Below are positions 43,016 through 53,605 of a stretch of 64,000 nt of DNA, piece by piece. Position numbers and translations under genes: made by a program. The notes under the pieces were generated by a model. The model saw nothing but the letters and a program-made list of their open reading frames with translations, ran no database searches and was not told where the DNA came from. The stretch is from Ichthyophis bannanicus. Its lineage: Eukaryota > Chordata > Amphibia > Gymnophiona > Ichthyophiidae. Within the stretch, counting starts at the first letter, position 1. Each line of letters begins with the position of its first letter. The DNA is taken from assembly GCA_033557465.1 (NCBI GenBank), contig CM066033.1:1306619519-1306683518 (forward strand), in the 5' to 3' direction.

Positions 43016-43181
43016 ATTACTACTACTACTGACCATTTGTATAGTGCCACAAGGCATACGCAGCACTGTACAGTGACATGTAAAAGAGAGTCCCTGCTCA
43101 TCAGAGCTTACAATCCAGTCAAGACAGACAACACAATGGCTGGGGACAGGGAGATGTCTAGGGGAATGGTAAGGAAACACA
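43016..43181 (+). repeat. ACTACT-headed dispersed repeat, split by Tigger-like MITE
   Basis: actactactactgaccattt then atagtgccacaaggcatacg and cagcactgtacagtgacatg, followed by tctaggggaatggtaaggaa. The same order occurs at 57482-57600 and 57818-57862, where it is likewise interrupted by a MITE. I recognise the sequence style from vertebrate repeats but cannot name the family. Confidence 0.65.
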
Positions 43182-43183
43182 TA

Positions 43184-44082
43184 CAGTCAAACCTCGGTTT
43201 TCGTATGCCCTGGTTTTCGTACGATTCGGTTTTCGTTGATTTTTTTCATCAAGATTGTGTTTCGGTTTTCGTACGTTGTCTCGGTTTTCGTACAGCATTT
43301 TACCCCCCCCCCCCCCGACCTGACCTGCCATGGATTTAGCGTGAGCCAGCGATCTCCCACGGAGCTTGAGCCAGCGATTCTGCGGGACCTCTGGGGAGCC
43401 GAGGAGTTCAACGCTCCAGCGTGGCCTGCCCGAAAACTGCTTCCTGCCCGGACTCTCTCCCGATTGACGTCTGCCTGCTGCCTCTTCCCCTGCACATCCC
43501 TTGAAACCCGGGACAGGAGCTGGTGACCGAATCTGCTTCTCCTTGGCGGCCCAGTCTCCCGCCGGGGCCCCTGCCCTCCCGATGGGATCTGGGTGTCCTG
43601 CAGGCCTGCACACGCGGCCTCTCCTTGAAACCTTGCAGTCTGCAGCTGCAGGCTCCTGCTGGCACAGCCCCACGCTGTTCTCTGACTCTCACCTGTGTCA
43701 GGCTGCTACCTTAGGGGGGCCGGAGGAGGCAGCCTAAGACTCTCTGTCCCACTGTTTCTCAACTGCCTGCTGCTTGGCTGACACTGCCTCTCCACCTCTC
43801 CCGACACTGTGTATGCCAACAAAGTCTTCAATAAAGGTAAAAGTGATGTTACATGCTTTTATCCCATTTCATTAGTCATTTTATGTATTTCTCATTGTTT
43901 TCTGTATGTAAAAAGATAGTTATTCTCTATAAAATGTATTTTTGTCAATATTTTTGGGTGTCTGGAACGGATTAATTGAATTTACATTATTTCTTATGGG
44001 AAATCTTGCTTTGGTTTTAGTCCGTTTCGGTTATAGTCAGACTTTTTTGAACGGATTAATCATGAAAACCGAGGTTTGACTG
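43184..44082. mobile_element. Tigger-like (Tc1/mariner group) MITE, 899 bp
   Basis: Terminal inverted repeats cagtcaaacctcggttttcg and, at the right end, the complement of gaaaaccgaggtttgactg, flanked by TA at 43182-43183 and 44083-44084. Subterminal copies of ggttttcgtac occur near the left end and tccgtttcggttatagtc near the right. The interior has no transposase: it is a GC-rich block (43310-43760) after a C run, then A/T-rich DNA. Non-autonomous. Confidence 0.92.
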
Positions 44083-44119
44083 TAGTTGGAAAGCAGGAGA
44101 TTATGCAGATCAGGATCCA

Positions 44120-45180
44120 AAAGCGGCCTTGAAGACTGTATTTGAAAAGGGCCAGAGATGAAGCCTTACTCCTTAGTGTGTTCTTATTGACTCTCAAAAG
44201 CCTGTTCAGAAACCCAGGCTTTGAGCAATTACAAAAATGCAATTAACTAGCTTCATTTTCTATTCCTAAAAGCAACTAGTTCCATTGTAATTGGCCTCCA
44301 AATATTAAATTTAGCACATGGATTGTAATTTACTCAACCCCAATTGAGGTGTTTCAAGCAACTGTCATGATCTGAGGGTACGCCTAGGCTCAACTTGTCA
44401 CAGTCTCTGTGCCAAACATCATGGAGTCCCAGAGTTACTACACGTATTGATCCATGCCAGCAATGGGTGGCCAATGCAAGCTTCTTGGTATAGGAGTTAC
44501 ATGGTCATTTCTGTCTTTCATGTGTTAGTACTTGGCTTCCATAATCTGGATTAACTGTAGCTGCCTAAGGTGTTTTTTTAGGGAGACCCAAGGGCAACAT
44601 TGCTACACCCCAAGAGCAAAGAATTACAATAATCTAACCTGCTCATATCTAATGTTATGCTAAATCGTGGAGCCGGCTGGTCAGTCTTATCCTGTTAAAT
44701 GATGACCTGACCATCCCCAACTGCAAGTCTACAATCACACCCAAGCCCCTCATTGTTTCTCCAGGAGCTAATGCAGTGCCAATAAGCTCTGATTTTATTT
44801 CAAGAGGCCTCTTCAGTCTAGAAAACCAAAGAACCGCTGCCTTTCTGGGGTTAACTGCGGTTCATGCTAATGTAACCATTTAATAACTGCCTTGAGGCAC
44901 TGAGTAAAATTGGCCATAATGGCTGCCTGATTGCTCCCAGAATGGGCAACTACTTGCGTATCAGCAAATGCATAGTCTCCGAGCCCGTACATAAGAACAT
45001 CAGAATATAATAAATGCTAGTGATGCCCTGGTTACTAGACTAGCCTAAAAATATGCAGAAAAAGATCAAAGTCTGGAAGAATAGCTTCAAAGATACCCTC
45101 CAAAATCACGCCTTTCTGGAGTAAGACTGAGGACCAGTCAAAAGGGGTTGCTAGGGAATGTGTGGAAACAATACTGTCAA
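44120..45180 (-). pseudogene. L2-like LINE III remnant, RT C-terminal half
   Basis: Minus-strand translation by eye gives YAFADTQVV (decayed YADDTQ box, near 44970), AVLWFSRLKRPLEIKSE, MRGLGVIVDLQLGMV, SRLDYCNSLLL (44620-44650), DHVTPIPRSLHWPPIAG (about 44440-44500). These are the ordered RT and post-RT blocks of an L2/CR1 LINE. Stops and shifts are frequent; no long frame survives. The true ends are not visible. Confidence 0.6.
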
Positions 45181-45189
45181 TATACTTCA

Positions 45190-45940
45190 TGACCAGCTTT
45201 TGGGAGTTAAGATTTATCTTATTTCAACATTGCTACACTCAAATAACTTCTTCTCAAGTCAGTAGATTGACTTCTTATTCCCTTTTAGATACAGTTCAAG
45301 CTTCTCTTGCTCACTTACAAGCAGGGTCGGCCAGTCCACATGACTGGCCATGCTGCCCTCCCCAGCTGCCACTGATTCCGTTTGAGGTGTGAGGCGGGCA
45401 GCGGCAGTATTTCCAAAAGTGACTGCTTTTTGCTGCCATTTTCTTGCCCGCAGTGGGCCATGTCCTTCAGCACACATGGCCTGCCACGGGCAAGAAAGCG
45501 GCAGCCACTTTTGGAAATACTGCCGCTACCCGCCTCCACCTCCCAAGACAGAATCGGCGGCAGCAGGGGGACAGCGACAACTAGGGGGGGGGCAATGGCA
45601 GTGGCAGCTGGGGGAGGGGGCGGTACAGCTGAGGTTTCTGCCTAGGGTGGCAGAAACCCTTGGGCTGGCTTTGCATGCAAGGTATTAATTTAGCAGCAAC
45701 TCTTTACCTAGCTTCTATCGTCCTACATCCCTCCTCATGGGTGCCACTGATTGAACCAGTCACTCTTAGCAGTGCCTTTCTCCATCACTAACAACCCCTG
45801 ATGCCGTGCTTTTCACCTCGCTGTGCTATATACTTGGAATAGACTTCCTGAACCAGGGTATCATGCTTCCTCTCTGGCCATATATAAGAACTTATTGTTT
45901 TGGCCTGCTTTTAAAACTCCCTATAATGAACACATATACA
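45190..45940 (+). pseudogene. LINE C-terminal remnant IV, split by a MITE
   Basis: Plus strand. Before the MITE, coding near 45270-45313 resembles the K(L/A)L-LTYK block. After it, 45822-45910 reads YTWNRLPEPGYHASSLAIYK and LLFWPAFKTP, a decayed WN-LP...F---LKT closing block of L2-like ORFs. It is oriented opposite to LINE III. Confidence 0.5.
45322..45673. mobile_element. Hairpin hAT-like MITE
   Basis: The left end cagggtcggcc and the right end (complement caaagccagcccaag) are weak inverted repeats. The flanks cttacaag (45314-45321) and catgcaag (45674-45681) match at 6 of 8. The interior is a hairpin: gcggcagtatttccaaaagt with its complement acttttggaaatactgccgc, and ttcttgcccgcagtgggcca with tggcctgccacgggcaagaa (45395-45532). 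Confidence 0.65.
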
Positions 45941-45950
45941 CTAGACCGGT

Positions 45951-46065
45951 GGTCCTCAAACCTGTTGTGAGGGACCCCCAGCCAGTCATATTTTCAGGAT
46001 ATCCACAATAAATATGCATGAGATAAATTTGCATGCACTGTCTCCATTACCCTAGACTCTTGTTT
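45951..46065. mobile_element. hAT-type MITE half
   Basis: ccggtggtcctcaaacctgt then ttttcaggatatccacaata and aaatatgcatgagataaatt, the left half of the same MITE type as 57624-57817. The right half is missing; the reverse CR1 begins directly after it. Confidence 0.65.
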
Positions 46066-46282
46066 GTCATTGTGACATAGTGACATAGTAACATAGTATA
46101 TGACGGCATGTAAAGACCACTATGGTCCATCTAGTTTGCCCAGTAAGGTGGCTAGAGTAGGTGTACCTGCCACTCCATGCAGGTCACCACTCTCTATTTG
46201 TTGAGGTTTATTTGTTTTGATTTTATCCTCTTGCTATAAAGGGATCCACTGTGTCTATCCCATGTCATTCTGTATTCCATCA

Positions 46283-47665
46283 CTATATTTGCCCCCACCA
46301 GGAGGGCATTCCAAGCATCCACCACCCTTTCATTAAAAAGTATTTCCTGACATTGCCTTTCAGTTTACCCCCTTGTAGCTTCATGTTATGTCCTTTAGTT
46401 TTACAGTTTCCCTGTCTTTGAAAAAGGTTTGTTTGTTCATTAATACCCTTTAAGTATTTAAAGGTCTGTATCATATCTCCCCTGTCCCTCCTCTAGCATA
46501 TAAATATTTAGGTCTTCAAGTCTCTTCTCATACGTCTTCTGATGCAGGCTCTAAATCATTTTAGCTGCCTTCCTCTGAACTGCTTCAAGTCTCTTTATAT
46601 CCTTTGTTCTCCAAAGCTGAACACAATACTCCAAGTGAAACCTTACCAATGACTTGTATAGTGCATTAATACTTCCTTCTTTCTGATGGTTATTCCTCTC
46701 TGTATGTAACCCAGCATCCTTCTGGCTTTGGCCACCGCCTTGTCACATTGTTTTGCCACCTCGAGATCCTCAGACAAAACACACTCCGAGTTCCTTCTCT
46801 TTGTCTGTGCACCCCAACCTCTTGTCCCCTATAGCATACAATTCCCTTGGATTTCTGCATCCCAAGCGCTTTCACATTAAATCTTTACTGCCAAGCATTA
46901 GACCATTCTTCTAGCTTTTGTAGATCTTTCCTCTTGTTGTCCACTCCTCCGAGGAGTCCACTCTATTGTAAATTTTTATGTCATATGCAAAAAGGCAGAC
47001 TTTTCCCTTCAATCCTTCAGCAATGTCACTCACAAATACATTGAACAGTACTGGACCCAGGACCAATCCCAGGAGCACACCACTACTCACCTTCCTTTCT
47101 TCCGAGTGAGTTCTGCTTACCACCACCTTCTGTCTTCTGTCAGTCAACCAATTTCTGATCCAGTTCACCATCTTGGGACCCATCCCCAGGCTGCTCACTT
47201 CATTGATAAGCCTTCTATGAGGAACAGTATCAAAGCTGAAATCTAGGTAGATCACATCCATCGCATGTCCTTGATCTAGTTCTCTGGTCATGAAGTCAAA
47301 GAACTCAATCAAATTTGTTTGGAATGATCATCCTTTGATAAAACCATTTTGTCTCGGATCATGCAACCTTATTGATTTCTAGAAAGTCCACTATTCTCTC
47401 TTTCAGGAGTGCCTCTATTACTTTTCCCAGGTAGGACTTACCGACTTATAGTTTGTCACCTCTTCCCTATTGACACTTTTGTGAAGAGGTACCACATCAG
47501 CCCTTCTCAAGTCCTGCAGAATCTCTCCCATCTCCAATCTATTAAAAGCATCTTTTAAAGGCCCTGCCAGAACCTCTCTAAGCTCTTTCAATATCCTGGG
47601 ATGTATCCCATCTGGTCCCATGGTCTTGTCCACTTTCAGTTTTTTAAGCTGTTCAAACATCATCT
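46283..47665 (-). pseudogene. CR1 RT and C-terminal domain, reverse copy
   Basis: From 47663 down: LKVDKTMGPDGIHPRILKEL and VVPLHKSVNREEVTNYKSVS; after a shift, 47312-46911 reads MTRELDQGHAMDVIYLDFSF (a short deletion removes part of the SKAFD block), VPHRRLINEVSSLGMGPKMV, SSGVLLGLVLGPVLFNVFVS (QG changed to LG) and KVCLFAYDIKIYNRV (FADD reads FAYD). The C-terminal block MIQTFKYLKG, QGNCKTKGHNMKLQGGKLKG is at 46474-46283. Catalytic box C is mutated. Confidence 0.78.
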
Positions 47666-48137
47666 TCTGTGAATGGTGTGGTATCTACTCCATTCCCATT
47701 TCTGTATTTGTCAAGGATTTTCTTTACTGAATATAGAACAGAAGTATTTGTTCAGCATTCTTGCTTTTTCAATGTCACTTTCCACGAATCCATCTTCGGC
47801 ACGTTTAAATCTTGCAATTCCACCAATAATCGTCCTCTTCTCCTAAATATACCTGAAAAAAGTTCTCTCTCCAAGCTTCACATCTTTAGCCATCATTTCT
47901 TCCACCTTTGCTTTTGCTATCCTTATTTCTCTCTTTGTCTCTTTGAGTTTTATCCTATATTCATTCATGTTCCTCTGTTTGTGAACTTCTGAATTTTGTG
48001 AAAGCTGTGGTTTTTGCTTTTATTTGTGCAGCCACTTCTTTGGAGAACCAGATAGGCTTCCTTTTCCTCGTGTTTTTATTTGCTTTCCTTACATACAGTA
48101 TATATCTGTTGCCCCTTTTATTACCTCCTTTAGTTTA

Positions 48138-48661
48138 GCCTATTGCAATTCCACTTCCCTTATCTCCTCCCACCCTGCCAACTCCTCCTTCAGGCACTTG
48201 GCCATTTTACTGAAGTTGGCGTTTTTTCTTGCTGTGATTGGACTCTGCTTGGATTTTACCTCAAACCACACCATGTTAGGATCGCTGCTGCTCACAAGGA
48301 CACGCACCTGGACATTTGACATGCTATCTCCGTTGGTGAGTTCTAAATCCAGCATCAAACCTTCCTTAGTTGGCTCCATCACCATTTGTCTGAGCAATGC
48401 TTCCTGAAAGGCATCCACAATCTTTTTATTTCTTTCCAGATTTGCAGAAGGAATACTCCAATCCACAATGGGTAGATTAAAGTCACCCAATATGATCCCT
48501 TCTCCCTTCTTGGCTATCTTTACAATATCAATAATCAAGTCTCTATCCATTTCTTCGGTTTGAGTTGGAGGCCTGTAGATTACACCAGTATGGATGACAG
48601 TGCCATCTGCTCTTTCCAACACAATCCAGAGAGCTTCTTCTTTTCCCCACATCCCCTGCAT
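48138..48661 (-). pseudogene. CR1 endonuclease C-terminal half
   Basis: Open for 173 codons: EALWIVLERADGTVIHTGVI, YRPPTQTEEMDRDLIIDIVK, GEGIILGDFNLPIVDWSIPS (GDFN motif), LRQMVMEPTKEG, LMLDLELTNGDSM, VSSSDPNMVWFEV (the SDH motif reads SDPN, so the catalytic His is lost), then the linker CLKEELAGWEEIREVELQ. A LINE endonuclease with a damaged active site. Confidence 0.8.
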
Positions 48662-48960
48662 TTCAGCAGCTTTAATATTGCTTTTGACATATAGGGCTTA
48701 TCCTCCTTTTCTGTGTTCTCTATCTCTCCTAAATAAATTATAGCCAGCTATGGCTATATTCCATTCATGCAACTCCTTAAACCATGTTTCCGTAATGGCA
48801 ACAATGTCCAAGTCCATTTCCACATTAGGGCTTCTAGGTTAGGTACTTTGTTAGCTAGGTTTCGAGGATTTGTGCTCATTACTTTCCAGCAATTGTTGAT
48901 TGGCTTGCTTCCACTGTGCATGGATGGGCAGAATGTTACTGTTTATACCTCAGATTCCCA

Positions 48961-49147
48961 CTAGATGGAGCACTGGAGAACATAGAGCTCTGAAAAAGTG
49001 AGCTCATGGGAATTTTGGGAGATGTAGATCTCAAATTGAAGTCAAGTGGTCTCGGCAATGGAATAGGAAAGCATCAGGGTTCACAACAGAAGTGAAGGTC
49101 GTTGAACACCTGGAACCAATTAGGAGTCTGCTGGTGAAGGAAACTAA
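48961..49147. other. Unassigned spacer
   Basis: Between the CR1 5' end and the TAA target site of the third R copy. No feature recognised. Confidence 0.4.
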
Positions 49148-49320
49148 GGGGTATGTTTACCCTACCGTCTAAATGTTACCGGTGCTAGTTGCAGCATTAA
49201 TGTGAAGAATGCCATATAAGGTAGTGGGCGGTCCGGAGGTAAGGTTACAAGGAAACGGTATTGTGCGATAGTGGGCGCTGTGGCACGTTAACATGCATTA
49301 ACCCTAAGTTCATGCCAGCG

Positions 49321-50312
49321 CAGTGCTAGCTGCTATAAAGATGTAGCCCACTGGTTACTGCAATGACTGTGGAGGCAGAGGGCATGGGTTTGATCCTGCA
49401 GTGGTGTTATGTAAGAAGGCTGTCTGAGGCATTCCCTTTTTTAATTTAAATCAGTGCTGCCAGCAAAAACACCTTCACAGTGCCGTAACCTAAGGTGCTA
49501 ATTAATCACCACCCCCAAAAAGTGAAACACATAAAACAGAATTTTGCAAGAATCACTAAATATCACCTCATTCCTTGTTATATTTTTGTCGAAGCTATGC
49601 TGTAGGAGGGACAGTAATGTGGACTGTCCCACACCAAGCAGCTAGCTGCCTTTTTTTCTTTTATATGTGATCCTGTGTCACTTCTCAAATTATTTTATAA
49701 CCATAACATTGTACTTAGCTGAAGCCTCTTAATTTTCATTCATCCTTCCGTTAATCCTGAAGAGGAAGATTGAACATGACGCGCGCGTCATGTTCCATCT
49801 TCCTCTTCAGGATTAACAGAAGGATGAATGAAAATTAAGAGGCTTCAGCTAAGTACAATGTTATGGTTATAAAATAATTTGAGAAGTGACACAGGATCAC
49901 ATATAAAAGAAAAAAAGGCAGCTAGCTGCTTGGTGTGGGACAGTCCACATTACTGTCCCTCCTACAGCATAGCTTCGACAAAAATATAACAAGGAATGAG
50001 GTGATATTTAGTAACCTAAGGTGCAGCATAAGGCGCCCTATAAGGCACTCCATAGGGCACATTATAAAGTGCACTGTCTGCCAAGGCACCTTATAATGTG
50101 CCCTATAGGGTGCTTTATAGGGCGCCTTATGAGGCACCTTAGGCTACGGCACTGTGAGGGTGTTTTTGCTGGCAGCACTGATTTAAATTAAAAGGAAAAG
50201 CCTCAGACAGCCTTATTAAATAACACCTCTGTGGGATCAAACCCATGGCCTCTGCCTTTGCAGTCATTGAAGTAACCAGTGGGCTACATCTCTATAGCAT
50301 CTAGCACACCGC
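49321..50312. repeat. Inverted pair of tRNA-like arms (outer hairpin)
   Basis: The left arm 49321-49498 and right arm 50136-50312 are reverse complements. Each carries a tRNA-like module with box-A-like gtagcccactggtta and box-B-like gggtttgatcctgc (left) or its complement gggatcaaaccca (right), then agtgctgccagcaaaaacac. The inner DNA 50025-50135 is itself a hairpin (ggcgccctataaggcactcc against agggtgctttatagggcgcc). The same arrangement recurs in the fourth R copy (right module at about 59150-59220). Confidence 0.82.
49499..50010. mobile_element. Near-perfect 458-bp palindrome with 14-bp flanking duplication
   Basis: 49555-50012 is a palindrome with 229-bp arms and no loop, centred between 49783 and 49784 in gacgcgcgcgtc. 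I see only a couple of mismatches (for example near 49751/49816 and 49770/49797). The flank gtaacctaaggtgc occurs at 49485-49498 and 50011-50024, so the insertion spans 49499-50010, with 56 unpaired bases at its left (taattaatcaccaccccc...). Confidence 0.9.
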
Positions 50313-51381
50313 TGGCTGGCTACAAAAAGACTGCAGGTCACCACACAAACTGCACATGCAGATCAGCAACCTACAGCTGCTCAAAAGATGGGGTATGTGC
50401 CTCTATAGCACCCCGGCCTGGTAGGGGGAAATGACCGTGTGTGTTACAGGCACAGAGTAGCTACAGACCGTGACATTGTGCGGTTCCTGTGCTCACCCTG
50501 AGGGTGAGGTGGGGCACCCAGAACTAGGTCCGCAGCACCAGGCTTGGTTAAGATAGGCAGTGCTGCAGGTCCCCATCAGTGCCAGTGTGTGATAGGTAGC
50601 CTTTGCAGACACTCCTAGGATGCACCTGTGTCCATCTGTATTTTCTAGTCATGCCTAGCCCTTGTGGACTATGATGCACCCAGAATAGTGCATATCCTGT
50701 GTGGTTGCCATGGTCACATGTTATAAGAGAAGGATGGTGGTTGGACCCAAAAGCAGATTATGTAGCACCACCCAACCCACCCTCTGTGGGTCAGGGTGGG
50801 GGACAGGATCTCACACCAACAGATCCACATTCTACATCTCTGCAATGGTGGCAGTAGAGGGGACCATCACCCCCAGTCCTGCTGGGGAATAGGCACCCTA
50901 CAGGGCAGTCAGTGCAGACCTGCACGTATCACATAGGGCACTGGCAGACAGGCAGTAGGCCTGGAAAAGCTCAGCTGCCCCCCACCACTTTCTGACATTC
51001 ACCAGCAGAGGGCACAGTCAGTCTCCACCCACTGCACCCTGCAAGGTGTTCCAGCCATACACATGCTAACTGCAGACAGTCTGCTAGCTAGTACATAGTG
51101 CATGTTCCTGGAGGAACTGTGTGTACCCACAAATGGGATGTGAGCACACACACCAAGCAAGCATGTCAGTGATTGGGCCCCAGAAAAGGGAACTCATAGA
51201 TATCACTTGAGAAAAATGCTGTAGAGCACTATGGGGGAACCTAACCATGTCATGGTCACTGCTCAGTCAGGGTGAGAGTGACCTCCCAGCATGACATGCT
51301 GTGACCACCCTGTCCATCCAGGTGGTGGTTGGGCACTACAATGTCCCAGCCATTGCCCTATGCCCTGTGCAGATGCATCAG

Positions 51382-51660
51382 GGAGGCGTGGTCTAGTGGT
51401 TAGGACAAGGTACTTCAGGCCGGAGGGCCAGGGGTTCAAGTCCCACCTGGGGACTGCAATCTCAGGCCGGAGGGACTGGGATTTCTAGTCCTATAGGCAC
51501 TCCTTGTGGTCTTGGGCAAGCCACTTAGCCCTCCATTGCCCATGTTCCCTGTAAGTATTAGCGTATGTGTGTCATATCCTCTCGTGTTAAATGTATCCCC
51601 CAATTGACCGCTTTGACCCGGTGAAAAGCGGTATATAAATACAGCTAAATAAATAAAATC
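51382..51660 (+). mobile_element. tRNA-derived SINE with LINE-like tail
   Basis: Head: ggaggcgtggtctagtggtt (box A) and ggggttcaagtcccacc (box B matches the consensus). Then a partly repeated block with caggccggagggactggg, the body ggcactccttgtggtcttgg and gcaagccacttagccctcca, and a tail gaaaagcggtatataaatac then aaataaataaaat that resembles the L2-like LINE tails at 13320 and 8570. Such shared tails let SINEs use the LINE enzyme. Confidence 0.85.
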
Positions 51661-52235
51661 CTGCCCAGGCCGCCCTGTCCGGGCCATACCCACAGTACCT
51701 TGCTCCTCATTATGCACATTGGCAGGCTAACACTGGAAACAGTGCAAACAGTGTGGGCTGAGTAAGGTGTAGGCAGCCACAAAACACTGGATAGACATAC
51801 ACACACTCCCACACCTATGCCAGCATTGTGCAAATATAGAGGTTTTTGGCAGCCCTGGCCACCACACCAGTCCTGGGCACAGTTCAGGCATTGCTATGGT
51901 ATGCAATACTGTTGGGGTCACTCCCCGGGGTGGTAAACACTGTCAGAAACCAAAACTGAAACACACTCCATAAATATCAGAAAAGTTGCTATGATGCATC
52001 TCTGTCAACAAATTGTGTTTAACTTAGGATTTGTTATTTGCCATTAATCATTGCAACCTTTTGATATATGTGTAACGTGTTCCCAAGTTTAGGACGGCAT
52101 TGCTAAGGTATGCAGGTGCTAGTAATGGGAGATGCTGCTCCGCGCAGGGCCAAACAGCCTGACTCTCCATGAGGCTTTGGATAGTGGATCCTGTGGGTGT
52201 GGCTGTTTGTGCCCCTGTTGGTCGCTGTTCTAGGG

Positions 52236-52429
52236 CAGAGGTTCCCAATTCCGGTCCTGGTGGGCCAAACACGGTTCAGGTTTTCTTGCTGTCCCTAATG
52301 AATATGCATGAGATACATTTGCATACAATGGGGGCGGTGCATACAAATGCAGCACAGGCATATTTATTAGGGACAGCATGAAACCTGAATGGTGTTTTGA
52401 CCCTCCAGAACTGCAGTTGGGAAACTCTG
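52236..52429. mobile_element. hAT-type MITE, 194 bp
   Basis: Ends cagaggttccc and gggaaactctg are inverted repeats (one mismatch). The flanks ttctaggg (52228-52235) and ctctaggg (52430-52437) match at 7 of 8. The interior is a weak palindrome with aatatgcatgagatacattt. A homologous copy is at 62368-62559 in the fourth R copy, so at least that insertion predates the spread of this R subtype or occurred twice. Confidence 0.85.
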
Positions 52430-53229
52430 CTCTAGGGATTGCACATGTTTATGGTGTCTGTGCCCTGTAGAATAAAATATAGGCGTTTATAACATGTTTA
52501 TTTAATCTGCAATAAAGGTTCGATCTTTATTACCATGGTTTAGTATTGGATAAAATGTAGGGACATGATTTGCTGGAGCCACAGCTGGGACTTGAACCTG
52601 TGACCTTCTGCCCCTGAACACACTGGCTGAGTGTACTGCACTAAACTGTTGCCACAGAGGTGGATCATTCCCTGGGGATCCCATGACTGTTCTACATTCC
52701 TATGTGTCACCTAGGCATTTGCCTAGCCAACCCTGTGCCCCAGCTGCCCCACTGCATGTCCCACCTACAGCCCCCTGTACCCCATTTGCAGCCTCACAGT
52801 AGTGCCCTCTCGTACTTGGGCACTATGATGTTGCTGCACATGTATCACTACTATCACTTTTCTTGGTTTCCCTGCCTTTGCTGCACATTGCTGACTCAAA
52901 TGGTCTCTCTTCCCTGCAAATGTGCCTCTAGCGCGAGGTTTTCACTGGCGCTACTTTTCAGACCTTCATTTCATGGCGTTAGTGTGCATGGAGCCTCTCC
53001 CTTCCCACTCTCCGCCCATTGACCCCTTATCTCCGCCCCTGGGGATCCTTACTCCGCCCTCTGGTGAGCCTTACTCCACCCTCTGTGCACCTTAATGCCG
53101 CCAGAGACGTTATCGTGCAATATGTGACGTTCTTGCATGGTAATGCGCCATTATCACTCGATAACGTCATGTATTGCACGATAACGTCGCAGCTGCGATG
53201 TTAGCACCGTTTAGTAAAAATACCCCTAA

Positions 53230-53503
53230 GAGCCTGGACTGTTTGCAGAGAGCAGATAGAAGGAAAGAGGAAAAACTGCAACATGGTTTAGACAAGTTTC
53301 TGGAGGAAAAGTCCATAAATCATTATTAACAAGGACTAGGGAAATCCACTGCTTACCTCTAGGACAAGCAGTTTGGAATCTGTTTACCTTTTGGGAACTT
53401 GACAGGTACTTGTAACTTGTATTGGCCACTGTTGGAAACAGGATACTGGTCTCGATGGACCCTTGGTCTGACCTGGTATGGCATCTCTTATAGTACCTTC
53501 TTA
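53230..53503 (+). mobile_element. CR1-like LINE 3' end
   Basis: Matches 32740-32959: aagtttctggaggaaaagtc, ccataaatcattattaacaa, ggccactgttggaaacagga, ccttggtctgacctggtatg and gcatctcttat. Only the last few codons and the 3' UTR remain. Confidence 0.8.
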
Positions 53504-53605
53504 TGTAGAAAAGACAGAGGTAGAGTGCTTGGATTTGTTGTCAGACTCTGAAATGAGGTAGGAGATTGAATGCTGTTACAAAGATTAGGAAAGCTGACAG
53601 AAAGG

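Larger units (their letters stand above)
46069..48960 (-). mobile_element. CR1-clade LINE, reverse copy with endonuclease
   Basis: A minus-strand copy of the CR1 family at 6056-8318, with its 3' end at 46069-46110 (gacatagtaacatagtatat on the plus strand, complement of the tactatgt tail). It reaches further 5' and includes most of the endonuclease. The coding is broken into at least four frames. Its 5' end near 48960 is uncertain. Confidence 0.85.
49148..53226 (+). mobile_element. Family R element with TAA duplication (Harbinger-like ends)
   Basis: Left end ggggtatgtttac after TAA (49145-49147); right end gtaaaaatacccc before TAA (53227-53229). The inverted ends match at 12 of 13 positions. 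A 3-bp TAA/TTA target is typical of PIF/Harbinger elements, so I place it there tentatively; no transposase or Myb-like frame is visible in its 4.1 kb. It contains an inverted pair of tRNA-like modules, a nested palindrome (49499-50010), a SINE (51382) and a hAT MITE (52236), and shares long blocks with 38306 and 57868. Confidence 0.72.

Noticed and set aside
43158..43737. Several open frames of 78-171 codons
   Set aside because: Inside the Tigger-like MITE, GC-rich, overlapping on both strands, no recognisable domain.
49555..50012. CRISPR array or tandem repeat
   Set aside because: The repeat is a single inverted pair with no spacers.
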